Positions 6,917 through 15,098 are shown, numbered from the stretch's first letter. The stretch is 15,401 nucleotides of DNA from Clostridia bacterium (GCA_900768535.1 CAAGDE010000209.1:1-15401); one strand, 5' to 3'. Program-made: numbers and translations. Notes: generated by a model not told the origin, from the sequence alone.

Positions 6917-8311
6917 TTACAATTCCTCCACAACCTTGCGGAAGCGGTCACCGCGCTCCTCAAAGTTGCGGAACGCGTCAAAGCTGGTACACGCCGGGGA
7001 AAGCAGAACCGTGTCCCCCTCCCCTGCCAGCGATGCCGCCAGCCGTACCGCATCGTCAAACGCCGGTTCGCGGTAGACCGGAACCGCCGCGCCCTCCCGC
7101 GCCAGCGCCGCGCCGATCAAACCCGCCGCCTCGCCGGTCAGCACCACCGCCTTTGCCCGTTCGTTCAGCGCCCGTGCCAGGTCATCGAACGGAACGTGCT
7201 TGTCTCTGCCGCCGCAGATGACAATCGGTCTGCCCTCCAGTGCCGACAGCGCCGCCATGGTGCGCGTGGGGCTGGAGTCAATGGAGCTGTTGATAAAGCG
7301 CACCCCGCGCTTCACCGCAACCGTTTCCAGCCGGTGCGGCACCCCGCGGAAGGCGGTTGCCACCCGCTTTGCGGCATCGGGAGAAATCAGCCCCTGGCAG
7401 AGTCCGAGCGCCGTCATATAGTTCTCCAGATTGTGCCGTCCGGGGAGCAGAATGTCCGCCACCGCCAGCATCGGCGTTCCGTTCACAACAATCCAACCGT
7501 CCCGCACATACACACACCCGGACGCGACCAGCGGAAAGTCCTCCGGCTCTCGCTTCTGCGTGGAAAACAGCGTCACCGGAACGCGGCACTCCGCCGCAAG
7601 ACGCAGACAGTCTCCGTTCTCGGCATTGGTGACCAGCAGATTGTTGCCGGTCCCCCGGAAGATGTTCGCCTTGGCTTCGATGTATTCCTCCATGTCGGTA
7701 TGCCAGTTGAGGTGATTCGGGGAGAGGTTGGTCACGGCGGCGCGCCAGGGGCTGACGGTCATGTCCGAGAGCTGAAAGCTGGAAAGCTCCACCACGGCAA
7801 AATCCTCCGCCGTCATGTCCTCCACGCGCGGCAGGAGCGGCTCGCCGATGTTTCCGCCGACAAACACCCGCCCCGGCGTACCGTGCAGGTCGCGTTCCGC
7901 CTGCAGGAAGAGAGACGTCAGCGTGGTTGTGGTGGTCTTGCCGTCGCTTCCGGTCACGCCGATCACCCGTGCGGGGGTCAGCTCCATAAACAGCTCCATC
8001 TCCGACGAAAGAATCGCACCGCGCTTCACGGCATTCCGGAACGCAGGCAGGTCGGGGCGCAGTCCGGGAGAGCGGAAGATCACCGGCTCGTCAAGCGCCT
8101 CCAGGTAGTCCTCGCCCAGCCGGAGGGAAACACCCGCCTCCTCCAGCCGGTCGGCAGTGTCCCCCAGCTCCGTGCGGGTCTTGCAGTCACGGGCAACAAC
8201 CTTTGCACCGTGACGGAGAAGAAAATCGATCAGCGGCAGATTGGAAACGCCAAGCCCCACAACCGCAAAGGGTCCGGGCAGGCATTCCTGCATACTTCGG
8301 GGCAGTTCCAA
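6917..8311 (-). CDS. murD: UDP-N-acetylmuramoyl-L-alanine--D-glutamate ligase
   Basis: Adds D-glutamate to UDP-MurNAc-L-alanine using ATP in the cytoplasmic stage of peptidoglycan synthesis. The product is 464 residues with the chosen TTG start. Seen are an N-terminal Rossmann-like uracil-binding part (VVGLGVSN), the Mur ligase P-loop GVTGSDGKTT (about 118-127), ELSSFQL (175-181), NHLNWH (199-204) and, late, VPHRLE and a C-terminal ligase domain. GSDGKTT replaces the commoner GTNGKTT. The TTG at 8311 has GAAAGG nine bases upstream; a GTG at 8350 has AAAGGCG too close and lies only some 16 bases after the predicted transcription start, and an ATG at 8293 has no ribosome binding site. It stands outside any mur/dcw cluster here, head to head with a topoisomerase gene. 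Confidence 0.93.
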   Translation of the reverse strand: MELPRSMQECLPGPFAVVGLGVSNLPLIDFLLRHGAKVVARDCKTRTELGDTADRLEEAGVSLRLGEDYLEALDEPVIFRSPGLRPDLPAFRNAVKRGAILSSEMELFMELTPARVIGVTGSDGKTTTTTLTSLFLQAERDLHGTPGRVFVGGNIGEPLLPRVEDMTAEDFAVVELSSFQLSDMTVSPWRAAVTNLSPNHLNWHTDMEEYIEAKANIFRGTGNNLLVTNAENGDCLRLAAECRVPVTLFSTQKREPEDFPLVASGCVYVRDGWIVVNGTPMLAVADILLPGRHNLENYMTALGLCQGLISPDAAKRVATAFRGVPHRLETVAVKRGVRFINSSIDSSPTRTMAALSALEGRPIVICGGRDKHVPFDDLARALNERAKAVVLTGEAAGLIGAALAREGAAVPVYREPAFDDAVRLAASLAGEGDTVLLSPACTSFDAFRNFEERGDRFRKVVEEL

Positions 8312-8372
8312 TGTTCTGTTCCTTTCTTTCGGCTTGCACACAGGCGTCACTTCGCCTTTGCATCCATCTTAT

Positions 8373-8401
8373 ATTATATTCCTTTTCGGCTCCCGTTGCA
8401 A
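8373..8401 (-). promoter_or_regulatory. Sigma-A promoter of murD
   Basis: On the minus strand TTGCAA (8396-8401) and TATAAT (8373-8378) are 17 bases apart. Start of transcription is expected near 8366, giving a leader of about 55 bases to the TTG start. The same -35, spacing and -10 recur ahead of the exporter pair at 13339-13367. Confidence 0.75.
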
Positions 8402-8451
8402 TAGGAACCTGTAAATTTTTCTGTTTTTTCGTAAAAAAAAGAAAAATCCCC

Positions 8452-8480
8452 TTTTCAAACCTCCGTTTTTCTGTTATAAT
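8452..8480 (+). promoter_or_regulatory. Sigma-A promoter of the ParE-like gene
   Basis: TATAAT at 8475-8480 is preceded, 17 bases upstream, by TTTTCA at 8452-8457, a four-of-six match to the -35 consensus. The region before it (8410-8450) is rich in A and T tracts, which may help as an UP-like element. It points away from the murD promoter. Confidence 0.65.
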
Positions 8481-8519
8481 AAGATGATATGCGATTGAAA
8501 GAAAGGATCGGAACCACTC

Positions 8520-10517
8520 ATGGCTGAGAAAAAGACACAGCAATACGATAACCAAAGCATCAAAGCCCTCAAGGGTGCTGACCGCGTCCGCAAGCGTCCC
8601 GCCGTCATTTTCGGCTCGGACGGGCTGGAGGGATGTGAGCATTCCTTCTTCGAAATTCTCTCCAACGCCGTGGACGAAGCAAGAGAGGGACACGGAAACC
8701 GGATCCGCACCACCGTCTACCGCGACCACAGCCTTGCCGTAGAGGATTTCGGGCGCGGCGTTCCGCTGGGCTGGAACGAGGCGGAGGGGCGCTGGAACTG
8801 GGATCTGATTTACTGCGAGCTGTACGCCGGCGGCAAATACGACAACAACTCCGAGGCCTCCGCTTATGAATATTCCCTCGGTCTGAACGGACTGGGTGCC
8901 TGCGCCACGCAGTACAGCTCGGAATACATGGAGGTCCACTCCTACGACGGCAAGGTCGAGCGCTCCATCCGCTTCCGCCGCGGTGAGGTGGACGGCGAGC
9001 TGACCGAGCGCCCCCTGACCCGCAAGGAAGCCGGAAGAACCGGAACGGTGGTTCACTGGAAGCCGGATCTGGAGGTCTTTACCGACATCAGGATTCCCCC
9101 GGAATTCTTCAGCGATCTGCTCCGGCGCCAGTCGGTGGTCAATGCGGGCATCACCTTTATCCTGCGCGTGGAGGAGGAAGACGGCAGCTTTACCGAAAGC
9201 ACCTACTGCTACGCCAACGGCATCACCGACTACCTCTCCGAGCTGGTGGGAGAAAACAGCCTGACCATGCCGGTTGCCTGGCACATGGAAGCCAAGGGAC
9301 GGGACCGGGAGGACAAGCCCGAATACAAGCTCAAAGCGGACATCGCCTTCTGCTTCTCGAACACGGTCAGCCTCCTGGAATACTACCACAACTCCAGCTT
9401 CCTGGAGCACGGCGGCTCCCCCGACAAAGCGGTGCGGCTCGCGTTCCTCTATGCCATCGACAAATACCTCAAGACCAACAATCTCTACACCAAAAACGAA
9501 AGCAAGATCACCTTCAACGACATTGCCGACTGCCTGGCGCTGGTCATCAACAGCTTTTCCACGATGACCTCCTACGAAAACCAGACCAAAAAGGCAATCA
9601 ACAACCCCTTCATCTGCGATGCGCTCAACAACTTCCTGCGCAAGCAGCTGGAGATCTACTTCATCGAGAACCCGAAGGACGCCGAGCAGATTGCCAAGCA
9701 GGTGCTGGTCAACAAGCGCAGCCGTGAGTCGGCGGAGAAGGCGCGCGGAGACTTCAAAAAGAAGCTGGCAGGCTCCATGGATGTCTCCAACCGCGTGGAA
9801 AAGTTCGTCAACTGCCGCTCCAAGGATCCCGCCCGCGCCGAGCTGTATATCGTGGAGGGCGATTCCGCACTGACCTCCTGCAAGCTGGGACGGGACGCCG
9901 AATTCCAGGCAATCATCCCGGTCCGCGGAAAGACGCTCAACTGCCTCAAATGCGACTACGCGCGTATTTTCAAGAGCGATATCATCGTGGACCTGCTGCG
10001 CGTCATCGGCTGCGGCGTGGAGGTCAAGGGCAAGACCAAATCCGACCTCAATTCGTTCGATCTGAACAATCTGCGCTGGTCAAAGATCATCATCTGCACC
10101 GATGCCGACGAGGACGGCTTCCAGATCCGCACCCTGCTCCTGACGCTGTTCTACCGTCTGCTCCCCACCCTGCTTGCCGAGCACCGGGTGTTCATTGCGG
10201 AGTCCCCGCTGTTTGAAATCACCACCAAGGATCAGACCCTGTTTGCCTATGACGAATTCGAAAAAGCGGAGATCCTGCGAAAGCTTGGCAACAAGAAATA
10301 CACCCTCCAGCGCTCCAAGGGCTTGGGAGAGAACGAGCCGGGCATGATGTGGCAGACCACCATGAATCCGGAGACCCGCCGCCTGATCTCCGTCTCCCCT
10401 GCCGACGCCGCCATGACCGACCGGATGTTCGACACGCTCCTGGGCGACAACCTCCCGGCGCGGAAACAGTTCATCACCGAGCACGGCAGTGAATATATGA
10501 AGGATATTGATGTATAA
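8520..10517 (+). CDS. Divergent type II topoisomerase subunit B (GyrB/ParE family)
   Basis: The 665-residue product is the ATPase/Toprim subunit of a type IIA topoisomerase, which pairs with a GyrA/ParC subunit to pass one duplex through another. The GHKL ATPase has EILSNAVDEA (Glu45, Asn49), VEDFGRGVP (Asp76), AGGKYDNNS and the lid YSLGLNGLGA at 118-127, where the usual form is SGGLHGVGA. The transducer has ENQTKKA with the ATP-contacting Lys357. Toprim shows EGDSA at 446-450 and DADEDG at 528-533 (metal-binding aspartates); then QRSKGLGENEPG near 597-608. All catalytic residues are present, so activity is expected. Length fits ParE and lacks the GyrB insert of enterobacteria. Its motifs depart from both housekeeping GyrB and ParE, in line with a second lineage I recall from Clostridia. 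No gyrA/parC follows; a foldase lipoprotein does. Confidence 0.88.
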   Translation: MAEKKTQQYDNQSIKALKGADRVRKRPAVIFGSDGLEGCEHSFFEILSNAVDEAREGHGNRIRTTVYRDHSLAVEDFGRGVPLGWNEAEGRWNWDLIYCELYAGGKYDNNSEASAYEYSLGLNGLGACATQYSSEYMEVHSYDGKVERSIRFRRGEVDGELTERPLTRKEAGRTGTVVHWKPDLEVFTDIRIPPEFFSDLLRRQSVVNAGITFILRVEEEDGSFTESTYCYANGITDYLSELVGENSLTMPVAWHMEAKGRDREDKPEYKLKADIAFCFSNTVSLLEYYHNSSFLEHGGSPDKAVRLAFLYAIDKYLKTNNLYTKNESKITFNDIADCLALVINSFSTMTSYENQTKKAINNPFICDALNNFLRKQLEIYFIENPKDAEQIAKQVLVNKRSRESAEKARGDFKKKLAGSMDVSNRVEKFVNCRSKDPARAELYIVEGDSALTSCKLGRDAEFQAIIPVRGKTLNCLKCDYARIFKSDIIVDLLRVIGCGVEVKGKTKSDLNSFDLNNLRWSKIIICTDADEDGFQIRTLLLTLFYRLLPTLLAEHRVFIAESPLFEITTKDQTLFAYDEFEKAEILRKLGNKKYTLQRSKGLGENEPGMMWQTTMNPETRRLISVSPADAAMTDRMFDTLLGDNLPARKQFITEHGSEYMKDIDV

Positions 10518-10525
10518 CGGCATCC

Positions 10526-10539
10526 CCGGACGCGTCCGG
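10526..10539. other. Perfect 14-bp palindrome between the ParE-like and foldase genes
   Basis: CCGGACGCGTCCGG is its own complement and lies 8 bases after the ParE-like stop, inside the 76-base gap. No T-run follows, so a terminator is unlikely; it could be a weak hairpin or a binding site. No promoter is visible in the gap, which suggests that the two genes share a transcript. Confidence 0.4.
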
Positions 10540-10593
10540 AGAAAGCCGCCTGTGCGCTGAAATCAAAAACCGAAGAACCTGTGAGGTCTGATT

Positions 10594-11979
10594 ATGAAAA
10601 GAAAACTGATTGCAACACTGGCGCTGACGCTTGGTGTGTCGGTGCTGTCCTCCTGTGCGGGTGTCATCTCCTTCCCGGAGCGTGCCACCGATCCCGGTGT
10701 CTCCCTGTGGCAGGAGCCGGAGACCGAGGCGCCGTCCGATCCCGGCAAGCTGCTCGGCATCTGGCACAGCAAAGGCGGGAACACGGTCTTCCGCTTCGGG
10801 GAGGGCGGTGTGCTGACCGTTTGGGGGCTGACGGCAGGCTACGACTACGAATACAGCAGTACCGCGACCGGCTCCTACACCTATGACGGCAAAACCCTGA
10901 CCATGACGCTGGGCGAGGAGCACGTCACCCGCGAATGCCGCGTGAAGGACGGTGTCATTTCGTTTACGGACGGTGACGTCACCCTCTCCCTGCAGACCGA
11001 GGAGCCGAAGCCCCACCCCTCCTACCCCTACCCCGATTTTGAAGCCCTCGCCGCAAAGACCGGTCTGCTGGGTGCCGCCGGTCTGACCGGACAGACCGTT
11101 CCGGCGGCAGGCAAGCGTCTGCAGGCAAAGCTGAAAATGAAGGAGACCTACTTCAGCGGCAAGACCATGGAAAAGCTGACCGAAGGCACCGCACGGCAGG
11201 GCGACATTGTAAACATCGACTACGTTGGCAAGCGCGACGGCGTGGCGTTTGAAGGCGGCACAGCAAAGGGACAGGACGTCAGCGTGGCGCCGGACACCGG
11301 CTACATCCCCGGCTTCTGCGAGGGCATTGCGGGGCATTCGGTCGGCGAAACCTTCGATGTCACCGTCACATTTCCGGAAGGCTACAAGAACCGGGACCTT
11401 GCCGGCAAGGAAGCCGTGTTCACCATGACGCTCAATGCCATTTACGACACGAACATCACCGATGAAATGGTCGCCGCCTTTGACGGCAACACCCACACCA
11501 CGGTTGCGGAGTGGGAGGCGGAAATTTACAGGGATCTGATCAAGGACAGCATCTGGGACATCCTCCCCGCCTTTGCGGAGGTCACGGACGGGAGCGATGC
11601 GTACCTGTATTACTATCAGGATATGCTGGACTATTACCACTACTATGCCGCATATTACGGCATGGATTTTGAGATGTTCCTCTCCCTGTATGTCGGAAAG
11701 ACCGAGGCGGAGCTGGAGACGGAAAGCCGGGGATACGTCCGGAATTACCTGCTTGCCGCCATGGTTGCCCGCGCGCTGGATCTGACCCCCGACGCGAAGT
11801 GGCTGGAGGACTTCACCGCCGGCTACCTTGCGGCTTACGTCAAAAAAGGCTACACCGAGGAGCAGGCGCGGGAGCTGATTGAAAGGGACGGAGACGAAAA
11901 GAACCGTTTCCGTGCCGCCATGCTCCTGGATCTCACCGCCGACCACCTCTTTGCAAATAATACCTTCACCGAAGAATAA
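10594..11979 (+). CDS. Lipoprotein with FKBP / trigger-factor-like foldase domains
   Basis: A 461-residue secreted lipoprotein. Signal peptide MKRKLIATLALTLG with lipobox VLSSC puts the lipid on Cys21. Three parts follow. Residues 51-135 form a small beta-rich domain (LLGIWHSKGG ... GSYTYDGKTLTM) like those found in many clostridial lipoproteins. Residues 202-283 match an FKBP-type prolyl isomerase domain in its trigger-factor form (GDIVNIDYVGK, IPGFCEGIAGHSVGE, then VTFPEGY). Residues 285-455 are helical, with an unusual tyrosine-rich stretch at 337-355, and resemble the chaperone arm of trigger factor. There is no ribosome-binding N-terminal domain. It would help fold exported proteins at the outer face of the membrane; substrates are unknown. 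The ATG is preceded by GTGAGGT at 10581-10587. It probably shares a transcript with the topoisomerase gene and ends at a strong terminator. Confidence 0.85.
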   Translation: MKRKLIATLALTLGVSVLSSCAGVISFPERATDPGVSLWQEPETEAPSDPGKLLGIWHSKGGNTVFRFGEGGVLTVWGLTAGYDYEYSSTATGSYTYDGKTLTMTLGEEHVTRECRVKDGVISFTDGDVTLSLQTEEPKPHPSYPYPDFEALAAKTGLLGAAGLTGQTVPAAGKRLQAKLKMKETYFSGKTMEKLTEGTARQGDIVNIDYVGKRDGVAFEGGTAKGQDVSVAPDTGYIPGFCEGIAGHSVGETFDVTVTFPEGYKNRDLAGKEAVFTMTLNAIYDTNITDEMVAAFDGNTHTTVAEWEAEIYRDLIKDSIWDILPAFAEVTDGSDAYLYYYQDMLDYYHYYAAYYGMDFEMFLSLYVGKTEAELETESRGYVRNYLLAAMVARALDLTPDAKWLEDFTAGYLAAYVKKGYTEEQARELIERDGDEKNRFRAAMLLDLTADHLFANNTFTEE

Positions 11980-11999
11980 CCCACCCGCCATTGTCTCAT

Positions 12000-12045
12000 T
12001 CAAATTTTTCGCCCGCCTTTTTCAAAAGGCGGGCGAAAAATTTGA
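12000..12045. terminator. Strong bidirectional terminator
   Basis: Bases 12000-12021 and 12024-12045 form a perfect 22-bp inverted repeat with a GC core (CGCCCGCC/GGCGGGCG) flanked by T- and A-tracts, giving a U-tract in both directions. It lies between the stops of two convergent genes (11979 and 12063) and should end both transcripts. Confidence 0.9.
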
Positions 12046-12062
12046 TTGCCTGAGGTATTACC

Positions 12063-12512
12063 TTACAGCTTTTTCTTTTTCCACAGGCTGTGCACGGCTT
12101 TCTCAACAATCAGGACGATCACCATTCCGGTCGCAATGCCGAGAACATCCGCCAAAGTGCCGATGCCGGCTGAAAAGCAGGCATTCCACGCGCCGTCCAC
12201 CGCGTACTGCATGGTCTGATACAGTCCCTTTCCGGGGACAAGGGAAATCACCACCGCCAGCAGGAACACCGTTTTCGGGGTCTTCAGCAGCCGCGACACC
12301 ACCGCCGCATAACCGCTGCCGAGAAAGGATGCAATCAGGAGCGCATAAAAGGACTGCATCCCGCCCTTGAGGCAGAGTATCCAGGCAAGGCATACCAGTG
12401 CCCCGCCCAAGGCAACCACCGGCAGCTGCTTTCCGTGCAGGCTGAACAGCAGCGCAAAACCGACCGTTCCAATCGTCCCCATCAGCAGAACAATCCAATC
12501 CTGTCCCGTCAT
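12063..12512 (-). CDS. Small membrane subunit of ThrE/YjjB-type exporter
   Basis: A 149-residue hydrophobic protein of the ThrE_2 (DUF3815) family, comparable in size with E. coli YjjB. It has about four or five membrane segments and the family motif LVPGKGLYQTM at about 91-101, which sits after a TPKTVFLLAVVIS helix. With its partner just upstream it should form one transporter; relatives export threonine/serine (ThrE, a fusion of the two halves) or succinate (YjjPB). Which substrate applies here cannot be told. The ATG overlaps the stop of the partner gene in an ATGA, a sign of translational coupling. Ends 18 bases before a strong bidirectional terminator. The basic tail WKKKKL suggests a cytoplasmic C-terminus. 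Confidence 0.88.
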   Translation of the reverse strand: MTGQDWIVLLMGTIGTVGFALLFSLHGKQLPVVALGGALVCLAWILCLKGGMQSFYALLIASFLGSGYAAVVSRLLKTPKTVFLLAVVISLVPGKGLYQTMQYAVDGAWNACFSAGIGTLADVLGIATGMVIVLIVEKAVHSLWKKKKL

Positions 12513-13303
12513 AACAGCCCTCCGAACAGCGTCAGCGCCAGCGCGACTCCCGCCGCAAGCGCCAGAGATTTGATGATCGCTTCCGCCGCGCCCATCAAGC
12601 CCGAAAGCGTATCCCCCACCATCAGATTTTCAATCGCACCGGTCAGGGACGCCCCCGGAATCAGAAGCATGATCACGCCGAACATGATCTGATTCACCGA
12701 ATCCCCCACACCGATACGCACCGTAAGAATGGCACATACCCCCGCCATAAACGACGCATTGAGATTGTAGAGAATCTTGTTGACCGACAGCCTGTCCGAC
12801 AGCAGCTCCATTCCGAACACCCCAATGCCGACCAGCACCGCCGCCAGGCAGTCCCCCATGCTCCCGCCGAAAAAGGCAGTGAACGAGCAGCAGACAAGGA
12901 TTGCGCCGAGCGCACGCATCCAGATCACCGGCGCACTCCGTGCCATCGCCGCCCCGAACAGCCGCTTTGCCTCCGCCGGGGAAACCGGATCCGCACAGAT
13001 CCGCCGGGAGAGCGCGTTCATCTCCTCCACGCGGCGCATATTCTTCCGGTTCCCGTAAATCCGGCGGCTCAGTGTCATCGAGTTCCCGTCCCGATCCGCC
13101 ACGCTGATAACAATCAGGGATGTAATGGCAAACACGTCCACACGCTCCGCCCCGTAAGCCCGGCTGATGCGCGAAACGGTGTCCTCCACCCGGCTGATCT
13201 CTCCTTCACTGATGAGAATCTGCGTGCCGACATCCAATGCCACATCCACACCGTCCCGCAGCCGGAACGCATCCCGTTCCGCCGCAACCGTTTGTTCCTC
13301 CAT
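12509..13303 (-). CDS. Large subunit of ThrE/YjjP-type threonine/serine (or succinate) exporter
   Basis: A 264-residue protein of the ThrE_1 (DUF1212) family, close in length to E. coli YjjP. A soluble N-terminal part of about 115 residues carries the family pattern GTQILISEGEISRVEDTVSRI and the VFAITS strand; the remaining residues form about five membrane helices ending ALALTLFGGLL, with IPGASLTGAIENLM near 221-234. The ATG has AAAGGA upstream. It is read before its small partner, with which it overlaps by 4 bases, and has its own promoter at 13339-13367 although feoB lies upstream in the same direction. In ThrE the two halves are fused; the split form is normal in Firmicutes. Confidence 0.9.
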   Translation of the reverse strand: MEEQTVAAERDAFRLRDGVDVALDVGTQILISEGEISRVEDTVSRISRAYGAERVDVFAITSLIVISVADRDGNSMTLSRRIYGNRKNMRRVEEMNALSRRICADPVSPAEAKRLFGAAMARSAPVIWMRALGAILVCCSFTAFFGGSMGDCLAAVLVGIGVFGMELLSDRLSVNKILYNLNASFMAGVCAILTVRIGVGDSVNQIMFGVIMLLIPGASLTGAIENLMVGDTLSGLMGAAEAIIKSLALAAGVALALTLFGGLL

Positions 13304-13338
13304 GCCGTTTTTCCTTTCTCTGAAATCTTGCTTCCATG

Positions 13339-13367
13339 ATTATATCACAACAGGGACGATTTTGCAA
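13339..13367 (-). promoter_or_regulatory. Sigma-A promoter of the exporter pair
   Basis: On the minus strand TTGCAA (13362-13367) and TATAAT (13339-13344) are 17 bases apart, in the 79-base gap after the feoB stop. Transcription would start near 13332, giving a short leader with AAAGGA before the ATG. No terminator is visible for feoB, so read-through is likely as well. Confidence 0.75.
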
Positions 13368-13382
13368 GAGGTATCCGAAAAT

Positions 13383-15098
13383 TCATATCCGGTAAATCAC
13401 AGCGGAAGCAACATAGGCAAACAGAAGCGGATACAGCCATCTGCGCGGGCGCTTTTGCGTTGTCAGCGTTGCGGCGCAGGGAAAATAGAACAGGTAGAAA
13501 ACCAGGAGGGAGAGCGCCGAACGGGCAGTCAGCATTCCGGAGGCAAGAAGCGCACCGCCGACTTCTCCGCCTTCCGCCCCTGCCAGCACGCCCAGCGTGG
13601 AAAGCGTGGCTTCCTTGGCGCCGATGCCGGAAAGGAGCGCCGACACAATCCGCCAGTCGTTCAGTCCCTGCGGCGCCAACAGCGGAGACAGAAACCCGCC
13701 GATGGCGGCAAGCGCGCTCCGCTCTGCGGGCACCGTCCCCACCTGACCGGGGCGAAAATGCGACAGAAGCCAGATGCCGACCGAGGTCAGCAGAATCAGC
13801 CCGCCCGCGCGGGAAAAGAAGTGCGACAGCTGTTCGCAGGCGGCGCCGAACAGGTCGCTGACCGACGGGAGCCGTAGCATTGGCAGGGCGTCCCCGTGAC
13901 AGTCCTGCGGTGCTCCGGTGTGCCGCAGCTTTGCGTCCAATGCGCAAAAGGAAAGGAACACCACCCCGCTGAGCACCCACAGCAGGGCGCAAATCCACCA
14001 CCCGTTCCCCGAAAAGAAGGCATCGGACACCGCAAGGCAGAGCGGAATCCGCGCGGAGCAGGCAACGGTCGGAAGATAGCAGGCACATCGCCGGCGCGCG
14101 CAGGCATCCTTCATCCCCCGCGTGCAGAGAACCGCCGGCACCGTGCATCCGAAACCGAGCAGAAGCGGCGTCACGGCGTCCCCGCGCAAGCCGAACCGGG
14201 AAAGCGGCGGATCGAACAGCCGCGCCGCGCGAGAGAGATATCCGGACTGCTCCAAAAAGGTCTGCAAGAGGAACAGAAACAGCAGGCGCGGAAAAAAGCC
14301 GAGAATCGCCCCCACTCCGCCCAACACCCCCTCACACAAAAGCGACCGGAGCCAGCCGGACATCGGAAGTGCCGCAAACAGCGCCGCAAGCGGACGGGCG
14401 CAAAGGTCGGTAAAGCGGTCGGTCAGGAAATTTCCGAACCGCCCGAACACCAGCCAAAGGATGGACGCCATCAGAATTCCGAACAGAATCCCCCCGGAAA
14501 CCGGATGCAGAAGCACCCGATCCCACCGAGCAACACGCTGTACCCGCCGGGCGGAAGCCGAGCCGACCGCCGCAGACAGCCGCAGGAGGGAAGCGTGTAA
14601 CGGAATACCGACGGCAGGAAGCCGTGCGCCGGGCAGAAACAGCGCCCGCAGACGATCCATCCCCTCCCCGCTCCGGGCAGACAGCGCAAGCACCGCAAAC
14701 GGGATCGCGGACAAAGCCTGCGGCGAGGGAAAACGCTCCAGCTCGTCGCAGAAATTCAACACCAGTACCGCGGGAACCGCCGGAAACAGCACCCGCTGAA
14801 GCTCCCGCAGGAGCGGATACTGCACGGAAAACGCGGTCGCATCGCAAACGGCAATGACCAGATCCGGCGACCGCTCACGCAGAAAGGAGACCGTCACGGA
14901 CTCATCCTCAGAGGACGCAGACAGCGCGCGCAACCCCGGCAGATCGGTCAGCACCCAGTCGCTCCCCGGAACGGAAGCCGAAAGCGCCTCCACCGTCACC
15001 CCCGCGCGATTGCCGACCCGCGCGCGTTTCCCGGTCAGAAGCCGGAACAGGGAGCTTTTCCCGCAATTCGGCGGACCGACCAGAACAGCCTGCTTCAT
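13383..15098 (-). CDS. feoB: FeoB-family ferrous iron transporter, compact form
   Basis: A 571-residue membrane protein that takes up Fe(II), with an N-terminal GTPase. G motifs are GPPNCGKSS (8-16), the G2 threonine in NRAGVTVE (30-37), DLPGL (52-56), NFCD (115-118, for NxxD) and SARSGEG (140-146). The membrane part holds both gate signatures: GFGCTVPA (315-322) and YLPTVACSARIP (341-352), plus GAKEATLSTLGVL and YFPCAATL near 538-545. It is shorter than usual FeoB (roughly 650-770): between the GTPase and the first membrane helix there are only about 40 residues where the helical spacer (GDI-like) domain normally has about a hundred. The frame is open up to 15308, but GGGGGTG seven bases before the ATG at 15098 and direct entry into the P-loop fix the start. 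No feoA is visible, and the upstream promoter was not found. Confidence 0.9.
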   Translation of the reverse strand: MKQAVLVGPPNCGKSSLFRLLTGKRARVGNRAGVTVEALSASVPGSDWVLTDLPGLRALSASSEDESVTVSFLRERSPDLVIAVCDATAFSVQYPLLRELQRVLFPAVPAVLVLNFCDELERFPSPQALSAIPFAVLALSARSGEGMDRLRALFLPGARLPAVGIPLHASLLRLSAAVGSASARRVQRVARWDRVLLHPVSGGILFGILMASILWLVFGRFGNFLTDRFTDLCARPLAALFAALPMSGWLRSLLCEGVLGGVGAILGFFPRLLFLFLLQTFLEQSGYLSRAARLFDPPLSRFGLRGDAVTPLLLGFGCTVPAVLCTRGMKDACARRRCACYLPTVACSARIPLCLAVSDAFFSGNGWWICALLWVLSGVVFLSFCALDAKLRHTGAPQDCHGDALPMLRLPSVSDLFGAACEQLSHFFSRAGGLILLTSVGIWLLSHFRPGQVGTVPAERSALAAIGGFLSPLLAPQGLNDWRIVSALLSGIGAKEATLSTLGVLAGAEGGEVGGALLASGMLTARSALSLLVFYLFYFPCAATLTTQKRPRRWLYPLLFAYVASAVIYRI

